Positions 1 to 10,112 of a DNA stretch of 21,035 nucleotides are shown here, piece by piece; positions within the stretch are counted from its first letter, which is position 1, and the number at the start of each line of letters is the position of its first letter. The stretch lies in NCBI GenBank assembly GCA_002245135.1, contig NGBS01000655.1, positions 1 through 21,035 of the forward strand, in the 5' to 3' direction. Position numbers and translations under genes: made by a program. Source of the DNA: Proteromonas lacertae. Lineage: Eukaryota; Sar; Bigyra; Opalinata; Proteromonadidae. The notes beneath the pieces were generated by a model that saw nothing but the letters and a program-made list of their open reading frames with translations, was not told the origin of the DNA and searched no databases.

Positions 1-142
1 TATAAGGATGAGATGATGATATTCGATTATTTTTGTGAAAATCTATTTGTTGAGAAGAAGGAACCTGATGATTATGAAGTATATTAATAACATCTTCTTT
101 CGCTGGAACATCTCTTACAACAGGATGACCATTCTCATACAT
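1..142 (-). CDS. N-terminus of an unrecognised protein, cut by the left edge
   Basis: The reverse strand is open from an ATG at 142-140 to the window edge (47 codons, no stop). The product starts MYENGHPVVRDVPAKEDVIN and goes on to residues such as NILHNHQVPSSQQIDFH. It looks like real protein (varied residues, Pro, Gly, His) rather than AT-rich noise. An in-frame TAA lies about 12 codons upstream, so this ATG is the probable start. I recognise no family. The opposite strand at 1-90 is also open, which lowers confidence. The gene would be divergent from the BTB-BACK gene, with roughly 90 bp between the starts. Confidence 0.4.
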   Translation of the reverse strand, partial: MYENGHPVVRDVPAKEDVINILHNHQVPSSQQIDFHKNNRISSSHPY

Positions 143-232
143 TTCGAAAAAGAAATAAAAACAGAAATGAAACGATTATATTTCAGAAATTATTCCAAAA
201 TTAATATTTTGCTAAAATGCAAGTAAATAATT

Positions 233-1715
233 ATGAAATTGGTCAGAATGAATATAAATGGAATTAATATGATTTATAGATTAAGTAGAATCCTAGTGAA
301 TAATGGTTATGGTGATTGAAAGTAAAAATTGGAAGAGAAGAAAATAACCAGTGTAAAAAGTATCTTAATGAATGGAAATGATAAAATATGGCAATTATTG
401 TTAGATGAAAAAGTAATGGAGTATTAGAACTCTATGAAAAATGTGAAATAAACACATTTTTAGAGATAGAAAAATACTACAGTGGAGGCTGTATGGAATT
501 AACTGAGAATAATGTTTGTGATGTATTGAGATTTAGTGTGTATTATAATGATACTCAAATAATGAAAATCTGTAAAAGATATTTGAAGAAACATTTAAAT
601 GATTTAGTTTGTATTGAAAATATTAGATATATTAAATGGTTTAAAATATAAATGGTTTAAATGAATTGAAAGATGCTTGTGAAGAATATCTTAAAATTAA
701 TGCATTTATTTATTTAAATGATGATGAATTGTTATTAAAACTAGATTTATTCTCATTGAAATTTATATTGAATAATAAAAAGTTGATAATCAAAAATGAG
801 ACATGGTTATTAAATCGATTATTGAAATGGTATAGAAATGTATTAAAAGAAAAAGAAAACAATGAAGAAGAAATGAATGAATTAATTTCAATTATACAAT
901 CAAAAATTCATGTGAATGAAATTAAGAAAGATGAAATAGAAAAAGAGAATATAAATGAATTAAAGAGTTAAAAATTAAGATAAATGATTATGCTAATGAT
1001 CATATATGCATAGAAATGAAAAAAAATGATAATAGTGAATTATTGAAAATGATTCACAAATATTATATAAATGAAGAAGAAGAAATAATATTGAGCGAAA
1101 AAGAAATAGAAATATTGAATAAAAAGAGATAAATGAAGAAATAAGTGGGTTGATGAAAAATAAAGATGTCAAATTATTGAAATAGCACTATATCTAATAG
1201 TGGAAATGAAAATTATAGTAATAATTCCATATGAAATAAAGAAGCAAGCATTGGGTAGATTATTAGCTGAATATAATCAGCATCAAAGAAATCGAACATT
1301 AAAATGTTTATGTTTGTTTATGGAAGATAAAAATTCAATAACAACAATTGATTATGTTTGTGGAAAAGATATATTATATAAAATACTGAACAATGAATAT
1401 TATCCAAATATTCATTGCAAAGACTTATTAATAAAGTATATAAAAGAGATGAATTTGGATAAGAATGAAGAAGAAAGAATAACAGAAATGATAAATGATG
1501 ATGAAGTGTTAAAAAGATAAAAACAAAAGAAATATCATCATTTTCTAATATTCATTTGCTATTTATGAAGAAATGTCAATAATTCCTTTATTTGATGGAG
1601 AAAAATGTGAAATTTCAATAACTCCATCCTTACCTGATGGATTAATGATAAACAAAGAAAGTGGAATGATTTATAAAAAAACATTATAACATTCAAATAG
1701 AGTATATATAACCAT
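233..1715 (+). pseudogene. Decayed BTB-BACK gene with a putative-Ig-like tail
   Basis: Pieces of one protein lie in order in shifting frames. A BTB domain runs at about 315-640: the segment VKIGREENNQC, then KSILMNGNDKIWQLLLDEK, then FLEIEKYYSGGCMELTENN and ICKRYLKKHLN. A BACK-like helical region follows at 663-960 (DACEEYLKINAFIYLNDDEL, then WLLNRLLKWY). An unassigned stretch covers 1200-1520, and 1561-1689 encodes ITPSLPDGLMINKESG, which fits the putative-Ig (He_PIG) pattern. BTB-BACK proteins are usually adaptors for Cul3 ubiquitin ligases. At least six frame changes are needed to follow the protein, near 317, 357, 410, 620-660, 970 and 1130, plus more beyond; two fall in A or T runs. A near-repeat of aaatggttta at 634-657 marks one break. 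It is either a pseudogene or poor sequence. The 3' end meets the Hsp70-like gene tail to tail. Confidence 0.65.
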
Positions 1716-1720
1716 TAAAA

Positions 1721-3436
1721 TTATAAATGAACTTCAACATTTACTTTTCTTTTTGATTTACATTCTATTGCTTCAACATTCAATATTCCACTTTCACTCA
1801 TTTTAAATATCACTTCAACTCCTACTATACCAGCTGGCTTGGGAGGTAACTCTGTAAATAAACAAGATTGTAAATATTTATTATCTCGAACAAATTCATT
1901 TTCTCCTTCATATATCTTTAATTCTAAGGTTTCTTGATTGTTCTCGGTTGTTTCAAATATTTCTGTCGCTTCACATGGTAATTTACTTCCTTTTTCTATA
2001 AATTTCCACATTTTACCACTTATATCAAAATCATCAGTATATTCCATTCCCAATGATTTGGATACTATATCATTTACTGTTATTGATCGATCTACTTTTA
2101 GATCATTACTCTTACTTTCATTTATAGATGTAGAAGAAGTGGAAGGTGTAGAAGGAGATGATGAGGATGATGAAAATGTATTAAATAACAAAGAAAATAT
2201 ATTTCTCTTTTTTTCAACTTTCACATTTTCTTTATTTTCTTCTTCTTCATTCTTCTTTCTCTCTTCCTCTTCTTTTTTAATTTTATTTTTCATTCGTTCT
2301 TCAGCTATTATTATCGCTCCTTGACTTACAGCTTCATCAGGATTTATATCTCTGCATATTTGAGTTTTGGGAAATTCTTTCTCTAATAATTCGATTACAT
2401 ACGGTATTCTACTACTTCCACCGATTAATACTAATTCACTTATATCATCTTTTTTTAATCCATTTTTGGATAATAATTCTAATAAGATTTCTATTGTTTT
2501 ATCAAACAATGGCTTGTTAATTTCATTAAATAATGTTCGAGTTACATGAATATCAATATCATTATCTTCTAATAAACTACTGTTCAAATCAGTATCTAAT
2601 GATTCACTTAATACACATTTACTCTCTTCACAACTTTTTCTAATTCTAGCTTTTTGTTTTATATCTAAGTCTTTCCCAGTTTTATTCTTATATTTTTCAT
2701 TGAAATATTCAAATAATTCATTCGTAAAATCTTCTCCACCTAAATGGTTTTCTCCATCACTACATAATACTCTTATATTCGTTGGACTTACTTCGATTAT
2801 ACTTACATCAAATGTTCCACCACCTAAATCATAAACCAATATTCGATGATTATTTGTTACTTTCTCTGATGTAAATCCATATGCTATTGCAGCTGCTGTT
2901 GGTTCATTGATTAAATCCAATACTTTCAGTCCCGCTAATTCTCCTGCTTCCTTTGTTCTGTTTCTTTGAGTAACATCAAAATTGGCTGGAACTGTTATTA
3001 TTGCATATTTATCTAAGCCTTTATCTTCATCTACTAGTTGATTTTCTAAATTATTTATTAGATGTCTTAATATTTCGGATGACACTTGCTGTGGTGTAAT
3101 TCTTTCTTTTCTGTTTGGTATTACGAATTCTATATCATTATTCTCATTTTTATCTATTTCGTATGGCATAGATAAATCATCTTTAATTTTTTCATCTGAA
3201 TACTTCAATCCTATAAACCTTTTTGCATCGTACACTACATTCTTATAATCCTTAATCATAGCATTCCTTGCTGATTCTCCTACATCAACTGCACCATTTT
3301 CACGATAATAAACACATGATGGAATTGTTCTGTTCCCTGTTACACTATTTACAATACAAGTATGGTTATCTCTCATAACTCCTAGACAAGAAGTAGATGT
3401 CCCTAAATCTATTCCACAAACGATATATCTGTCCAT
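1721..3436 (-). CDS. Hsp70-like protein lacking the helical lid, with a disordered insert
   Basis: A single exon of 571 aa. The start is the ATG at 3436 (MDRYIVCGIDLGTSTSC); the frame stays open 12 codons further but without an ATG. The nucleotide-binding domain (about 1-378) looks active: GIDLGTSTSC near residue 8, AKRFIGLKY, LINEPTAAAIAYGF, LVYDLGGGTFDVSI, GGEDFTNELFEYF and LIGGSSRIPYV. In place of the usual hydrophobic linker, residues ~379-448 are a Lys/Glu stretch and then a Ser/Pro/Thr run. The beta-sandwich substrate domain follows (ITVNDIVSKSLGMEY to MSESGILNVEA). The protein ends there: no alpha-helical lid, no EEVD, no ER-retention signal. It is therefore probably cytosolic and divergent. 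Canonical Hsp70s are about 600-650 aa with a DLLLLD linker that couples ATPase to peptide binding, so coupling may be altered. It could be a specialised paralogue rather than the main chaperone. Confidence 0.88.
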   Translation of the reverse strand: MDRYIVCGIDLGTSTSCLGVMRDNHTCIVNSVTGNRTIPSCVYYRENGAVDVGESARNAMIKDYKNVVYDAKRFIGLKYSDEKIKDDLSMPYEIDKNENNDIEFVIPNRKERITPQQVSSEILRHLINNLENQLVDEDKGLDKYAIITVPANFDVTQRNRTKEAGELAGLKVLDLINEPTAAAIAYGFTSEKVTNNHRILVYDLGGGTFDVSIIEVSPTNIRVLCSDGENHLGGEDFTNELFEYFNEKYKNKTGKDLDIKQKARIRKSCEESKCVLSESLDTDLNSSLLEDNDIDIHVTRTLFNEINKPLFDKTIEILLELLSKNGLKKDDISELVLIGGSSRIPYVIELLEKEFPKTQICRDINPDEAVSQGAIIIAEERMKNKIKKEEEERKKNEEEENKENVKVEKKRNIFSLLFNTFSSSSSSPSTPSTSSTSINESKSNDLKVDRSITVNDIVSKSLGMEYTDDFDISGKMWKFIEKGSKLPCEATEIFETTENNQETLELKIYEGENEFVRDNKYLQSCLFTELPPKPAGIVGVEVIFKMSESGILNVEAIECKSKRKVNVEVHL

Positions 3437-3786
3437 TTTTTCTAATAAAAGTAGAAAAACAATAAAAAACAAAAAACAAAAAGTGACTGTAATGTTTACA
3501 CAAAATTACGTTCATGTATTTTATACTTAATATAAATAATCTTTCAATGAAAACATTCTTATGATAATTTTATTGTTTATTTCAACATAACAGAGAAATA
3601 ATTTATCACGAATGACAAACAGTCAAATAATTTTAAACAATTATGAAAGATAAATCATCAAATGTACTTTTTTTGTTGATAGTAACTCTATGAGTAGATA
3701 ATTAAATTAATAAATTCTATAAAGTAATTTGACAAAATTACAGAAAACTACGTAATTTTATTTTTATTGTGTAATTATCATTTTCA
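3437..3786. promoter_or_regulatory. Divergent promoter region between the Hsp70-like gene and acyl-CoA synthetase 1
   Basis: This 350-bp stretch has no gene. It separates two start codons pointing away from each other. The 10-mer ACGTAATTTT occurs twice as an exact inverted pair: on the minus strand at 3502-3511 (facing the Hsp70-like gene) and on the plus strand at 3750-3759 (27 bp before the synthetase ATG). A perfect 7-bp inverted repeat, GTAATTT / AAATTAC with spacer GACA, lies at 3724-3741. I found no convincing heat-shock element; the closest, at 3542-3557, has wrong spacing. Confidence 0.45.
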
Positions 3787-5864
3787 ATGACTGCTTCATC
3801 AGAATTAAAATGGTCTACTTCTAGAATTGATGGAGAGGTAAAACTACATATTACAGAGTCAGGAGTTGGAGCAAAACCACCAGAAACTATGCATGACGTA
3901 TTTTTATCCTATAACTTATTCATCAATAGGCCTTATATCGTATGGCCACGGATTACAAAGACTATGTTGCTTTAGTGAGTTGTACTGACAAAGAATATAC
4001 CTATAAACAATATTATGATGTGGCAAGAAAATTTGCAAAATCTTTGTTGTATTTAGGTATGAAAAGATATGAAGCAGTAGATATTATTGGATTTAATGCT
4101 CCAGAGTATGCCGTTGCATATATGGGTTGTATATTTGCAGGAGGTATTGCAACTGGAATTTATACAACAAATACCCCATTAGCTTGCAAATATTGTGCTC
4201 AAACCTCCAATTGTTTTGTTGTTGTAGCAGATGGAATGAAACAATTACAAAAGTACATTGAAATACAAGATGAATATAAACCAAAAGCTGTAGTAGTGTA
4301 TAATCACGAAAATATGACAAAACCAGAAGCATCTTTCCCAATTTACTTTTTTGAAGAATTTCTAGATTTATATGAAGCAGGTAAATCAAAAAGTGATGGA
4401 AATGATAATATCATTAGTGATGATCAATTAAATGAAAGAATTAATATACAAAAACCAAATCAATGTTGTGCAATGATATTTACAAGTGGAACAACTGTAT
4501 ATATATATTTAATTATTCATTTATTATTATATTAATAGGGTAATCCAAAATCTGTTATGATTTCACACGATAATTGTACTTGGACTGCTAAAACAGCATT
4601 TTACACTGTACTTTCAGTTAAATCAGACCAAGAGAAAATAGAGATAGAAAACCGATTAACTCAAATCCGAATTGTTAGTTATTTACCACTCTCACATATT
4701 GCTGCTCAAATTGTAGATTTTTTCTTACAGTTAATTTCACCAATTAAAATATATTATGCTAGACCAGATGCATTAAAAGGCTCGTTAGTTCAAACTCTTC
4801 AAAAAGCATTACCACATATCCATTTAGGTGTTCCTAGAGTATGGGAAAAGATAAAAGATACTTTAACATTAAAATTAAGTGAATTAAGAGGTATAAAATG
4901 GTATTTAATGGAATGGGCTAAATCAAAGAGTGAAATTAACACCTACAACTGTCAAAAACAGAATTTAAATAATCAAAAATGGAATATTGGATTTGGATTA
5001 GCTAAATGGTTAGTGTTAAACACAATTAAGCATCAATTAGGCTTAGATGAATTAGTAGCTGCTGTATCTTCAGCTGCTCCAATATCTGTAGATGTATTGA
5101 AATTCTTTGCGAATATAAATATTCATATATATGAAATCTTAGGTCAAAGTGAAGGAAGTGGTCCAATTACATCAAATAATTATGATCATTGGAAATTAGG
5201 TTCAGCAGGAATAGCCTGTCAAGGAGTTCATCTGAAAACATTAGAAGATAATAAAGAGATCTGTTATAAAGGTAGAAATGTATTTATGGGATATTTAAAT
5301 CGTGAAGAGGAGACAAATGCAACAATAGATGATGAAGGTTATGTTCATACAGGTGATATGGGATATTTAGATGAAGATGGGTTCTTATATATAACTGGAA
5401 GATTAAAAGAATTGATTATAACTGCAGGTGGTGAAAATATCGCTCCAATCAGTATTGAAGATACAATAAAGAGTTTAATGCCATTTATATCAAATTGTGT
5501 ATTAATTGGAGATAAACGAAAGTTTTTGAGTTTATTAATCACATTGAAATGTAAAAATAACAATGAAGGATTACCATTAGATGAACCAGCGATCGAAACT
5601 GAAAATATATTAAAAGAAGTTAACAGTAATGCTCGAAGTATTAGTGAAGCACGAAATTGTCCAAAATTGAGAGAATATATTGATAAAAAGATAGGAGAAT
5701 ATAATAATAAATACTCGATATCTCATGCTCAAAATATCCAAAAATGGTGTATTTTAGAAAGAGATTTTACATTGAATGATGGTGAATTAACTCCAACTTT
5801 GAAATTGAAGAGAAATGTAGTAAGTGAGAAATATTCTTCAATAATCGAATCATTTTATAAATAA
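3787..5864 (+). CDS. Long-chain acyl-CoA synthetase, bubblegum (ACSBG) type, copy 1
   Basis: Activates fatty acids to acyl-CoA through an acyl-AMP intermediate. Exons: 3787-3897, 3930-4496, 4539-5864 (667 aa). Introns of 32 bp (3898-3929) and 42 bp (4497-4538) are both phase 0, GTAT...TAG. Splicing intron 1 gives ETMHDALYRMATDYKDYVAL; splicing intron 2 restores the AMP-binding P-loop as TSGTT|GNPKSVMISHDN. Other landmarks: SYLPLSHIAAQIVDFF, PDALKGSLVQTLQKA, GVPRVWEKIKDTL, LGQSEGSGPIT, HTGDMGYLDEDGFLYITGR, LKELIITAGGENIAP and the C-terminal IQKWCILERDFTL followed by GELTPTLKLKRNVV with the catalytic Lys region. The last blocks match the bubblegum subfamily better than the ACSL1 type. All core motifs are present, so it is probably active. 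It is a paralogue of the synthetase at 10113-12089. Confidence 0.95.
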
Positions 5865-6028
5865 CTATGATGATGTAATAGAATTTAATATTTTTTTAAA
5901 GAATTGTTGTAATTTAAATGAGTTTAAAAATGAAATACAAATCAATACAAAATTAATACATTGAATACAGTGTATTAAATGTATATGTCGATTGATAAAA
6001 AATTGGACATTTAGAGTGAAATATAAAA

Positions 6029-9000
6029 ATGAAGAGAATTAGAGAATATTTGCGAGATAAATTTGAAATAGACTGTGATGTATGAATATATTTATAATAT
6101 ATTCTAGAAGTTGAAAGTGTTTAAAGAGAAAGATACCGAGTTGAGTATATTGAATGAAGATTTACGTAAGGTTATGAAAATATTTGATATAAGGAAGTGT
6201 AGAGAAGCAGTTATAAGACATATCGAACATAATAACAGTTTGTTGAGTAATTTATCTCTTCCTTTCATCATTCCTTCAGTTGTTTATGTAGATGATTCAT
6301 GTCAAAACATGATATTTGAGCGAGACTCATATGAAGTAGATTTAGAAGAGATGATTGAAAGAAAGTTATTGTGTGATGATGATGTATTCAACATAATATA
6401 TTCTATGTGTGATGTATTGATGATATTGAGTGAGTATGGTGTAATAGTGAGTAATTTGAAGACGAGTAATGTAATATATGATAGAGAAAATGGTGAAATA
6501 AAGCTATGCGATTTGTTTTTTAATGAATTAAGAAGTGAAGAAGAAATGAGTGTATATGATATATGTTTCAAAAGCCCAGAAGAGTTGAATGGATATGAAT
6601 GTGATGAGAGAAGAGTAATGTGGTCATTTGGATGTATATTATATGAAATGATAAACAATGAAGTACCATTTAGAGATGATAATGATATAAATAAAACAAA
6701 AGAGAATATATCAAAAGGTAAGTGTTGTGCAGATAAGCCTGGTGAATATTATAAAATTGCAGTGATGGATGGAATGTTGAAGATGAACAACAAAAAGAGA
6801 TTTAGTTTGAAAGAGTTGAAAAAAGAATATATCCTAAACGAAGAATTTATCGACTCAGATAATGAAAAAAAAGAAATAATATATAATAATGATTATTCAA
6901 AAGAATTTTACCCATATTATATTCAAACAGAGTATTATGTAAAAAGCAACAAATATGAGAGTATATAGAATAATATATATTACTATATCTGATTATATAA
7001 TAATATTTGAATAGAAGTTAAAGATGAATTAATCGAATTATATTTAAACAGTGATACTATAGAGATAAGAATATTCTCAATAATATTAAGAATGCAGTTG
7101 AACAAATGGGATTATAATATATTAAATAATAAACTCAAATTTCGATATTTACATCAGTGCATAGAAAATGAAGACAAAAAAGATGATGAAGTTAATATTG
7201 AAAAAGAAAATGAAGATGATTTAGTAAATGAATATGAATATATTAATAAAATGTGTATATTAGATTATAAGATGTTTAATATTGCAACTGATTATCATGA
7301 TAAAGATAAAATCAAAATAAGCAAAGATTGTATATGTGAGAATTTTTGTGAAAATGGAATATATTATATGATGATGGTGTTGATGTATTTCAATCCAAAG
7401 AAGCTCACATATTGTATAATTTTCATAATTCTATTTGTTTAGTTGATGATAACTGGTATATTTCTCTTCCAATTCCAATTAAACATCAGTCATTGTTCGG
7501 ATCTTTATTTTCTGAATTATCCAATCTTCAAGAGATAGATTTTCATTCAAGTAATCTTACTTATCATTTCATTGAATCATTTGTTAAATCAATTCCATCA
7601 ATGAAATTGAAATATGTAGATCTTCGATGTATTAATTATTAATGTTTTTAATATATAGTCAATCCAATTGGTCCAAAAGGCTTCAAACTATTACTTCCAT
7701 ATTTAAACTTATTAATTAATAAAGATAATGTACTGGTTCTTACACAAATGAATTTGAATGATGAATCCATGGTATTGTTATCAAAAGAATTGAATAAATA
7801 TCCAAATCTTCAGATAATAGGTATAATAGGGAATAAAAATATTCATGCAAGAGGATTAGATGCTTTGTTTTCAGAATTTCCAATTTCAAGAATACTATTT
7901 AATTTCAATGGAAGTAAAGAGTTATTAATTGATTTAAGCATACCAGAATTGATATATTATATATATGAGTATAATGAAGATGAAAAAAGAATGTTAGATG
8001 TAGAGGATTGTGATATGGATGATGAATTTTTCTCATCTTTATTTCGTTTTAGGCTATCTCAATTTAGTGGATTAAAAAGAATAGATTTAAGAAGTATAAA
8101 ATGATATTTTTATAATGTTTAGATAATAAACTAACATATAAAAGTATAGGAATGGTTATACTTAACCCACACATTTTTGAAAGTCTAAAAAAGCTTCAAT
8201 TAAATGGAAATGATGTAGGAGATATTGGAATGAAAATATTATCTCCTCATTTGGAGTTATTGAAAGATTATGATGAATTGAATTGTTCTAGTATAATATT
8301 ATTTAATATTATAATAATTATTTAACATATTATAGAAATGAATATATCTTCAGAAGGATTAAAGCTTCTTATTGATGGATTAAAGAATATTGAAGGAAAA
8401 ATCAAACTCGACATTAGTTACAATAATATAGATTCAGCTGGAATTGAGTGTTTGATGAATTATATGAAAGAAAATGATAATATTGAAAAGTTCTTCATTC
8501 ATAGTATAATAATATTTTCTATTAATTTTATAGACAATCCAATTGGTAATGATGGATTTAAATTATTATTAAACAATTTAGATATGTTAATAGATCGAGA
8601 AATTATTAATCTCAGTAATGTAGCTGTAGATGATGAAAGTGTCATATTATTAACAACTAAGATAGATTCTGTTAAAGACTGTACAATAATAAAACTAGAT
8701 GGAAATAATATTAAGTTGGATGGATTAAAATCAATTTGCTCAAAGTCTTTAGAAAATGATATTAATGATGATGATAAAATTAATAATAAAGGAAATGAAA
8801 ACGAAGAAGAAGGAGAAGAAGAAGATGATGATGATGAATTGGAAAAGATTAATCCACTTATAGAAATGAAATGTCCTTCTTGGACAAATGAAGAGTTGAA
8901 GTATTATTTGGATTATTGTATTAAAAAGAAAAAAAGTAACACAGAATATGATTTTGATTTTTCCGGTATAGTTAATCGTTTCTATGAAATAGATTTAAAT

Positions 9001-9590
9001 CTTAATGATTCTGATATATCGTTGATTAAACAGATAAAATGTTATAAAAGGCTTGACTTATCAAATAACAAAATTACTAGTAAAGGTTTCAAAGAATTAA
9101 AAGATTGTCTATCAGATAATCAACTATCGTTTTTAGCTATAAATAATAATGAAATTGGGGATGAAGGAATAGAAATTATATGTAAGTATTTAGGTATATT
9201 TGTCAAAAGAGATAATATGAGTAATAATACATCATTATTAAATCTTTCAAGTATTTTATGATATTATTAAATATTATAATTTATATAGATGTTGGAATGA
9301 CTGAAAAAGGGTTTAACATGTTAATAGAAAGGTTAAAAAATCATAATCCATTAACAAAGTTAAAACTGGAAGGATATGCATTAAGTGAAAAAGAATTGAA
9401 AGTGTTTGAAGATAATCAAGAAATATGTGATTGTATGGATGAATTATCAGGTACAGTAAGAGAAGATATAGATATAGAAGCGTTAACATCATTCTTATAT
9501 ACATTTTCATCAATTAAAGGTTTGGCACTATCTGGACTTTCAGATGAAAGAAATGAAGAAGTGTATGGAAAAGTTATGCAATTATTATAA
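6029..9590 (+). CDS. Pseudokinase-leucine-rich-repeat protein, nine exons
   Basis: Exons 6029-6079, 6108-6960, 7015-7413, 7443-7628, 7659-8093, 8123-8290, 8336-8503, 8534-9250, 9289-9590 give one open frame of 1092 aa. Introns are 28-54 bp, all GTAT...TAG; the first is phase 0 and the other seven phase 1. Residues ~18-300 are kinase-like: VIVSNLKTSN stands at the HRDLKxxN position (no catalytic Asp), LCDLFF at DFG, SPEELN at APE, then WSFGCILYEM. It is thus a probable pseudokinase. Residues ~302-434 are unassigned and acidic. From ~435 to the end are ribonuclease-inhibitor-type LRRs (YVDLRFNPIGPKGFKLLL, KLDISYNNIDSAGIECL, RLDLSNNKITSKGFKEL), interrupted by a Glu/Asp-rich stretch near 8790-8850. 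There is no signal peptide or membrane segment, so it is likely an intracellular scaffold. Partner unknown. Short ATG-less reading frames here are exons, not separate genes. Confidence 0.88.
8504..8533 (+). other. 30-bp intron without a stop codon in the LRR gene
   Basis: GTATAATAAT...TTTATAG, phase 1, a multiple of three, with no in-frame stop. If retained it would add ten mostly hydrophobic residues (SIIIFSINFI) between two LRRs. The flanking splice restores the LRR consensus (FFIH|NNPIGNDGFKLL), and its ends match the other introns, so splicing is favoured. Confidence 0.75.
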
Positions 9591-10112
9591 AATTAACCAA
9601 ATAATTATTATGTTATCTACTTTTCTTATTGTGATATAATATTTCAATGTAATGCAAATAGAAATTAAAATAATTACATTCAACTGCAATAAAACAATCA
9701 TATTCTAAAATAATGAAAATATATTAAATGCTTATGATAGATAAGAAATAACATCATGCCAACTTTCTTCAATCTCTCTAAATAAAGCAGATCAAGAGAG
9801 AAGTATGAACAACTACCACATTTATCATGATTTTGTTGTTAATAGTCATTTCACTCCAACCAAACTTACTCCAAAATGTTTATTTTATCAAAGCACATTT
9901 TTGCTCATACATCAACTAAACAAACATAAAGAAAGTCAAATAAATGTATTCGACACTTCTCATAAAATTGATTACAACTACATCATTTTTAGATCAACTA
10001 CGCAATCAGCAACATCACTAAAAAATCAGTGACGTTTTAAGTAATTTTCAAAATAGATTGTAATTTAAATAGGAATTTTCTATACTTCAGATTTTTTTGT
10101 ATTTCTGTCAAA
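9591..10112. other. Intergenic region between the pseudokinase-LRR gene and acyl-CoA synthetase 2
   Basis: About 520 bp. A 75-codon frame starting at 9805 has no recognisable domain and is probably chance. A near match to the divergent-promoter motif (aagtaatttt) lies at about 10039-10048, some 65 bp before the synthetase ATG. Nothing else was recognised: no tRNA, repeat or transposon. Confidence 0.5.

Noticed and set aside
1-90. Plus-strand open stretch ending EKKEPDDYEVY
   Set aside because: It has no start in the window and lies opposite the minus-strand frame, which has an ATG and a more protein-like sequence. It could still be the end of a gene to the left.
3540-3560. Heat-shock element upstream of the Hsp70-like gene
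   Set aside because: TTC and GAA units occur but are spaced three and four bases apart instead of two.
9805-10032. 75-codon ATG frame between the LRR gene and synthetase 2
   Set aside because: No domain, no homologue I recognise, and composition like the surrounding intergenic DNA; chance frames of this size are expected.
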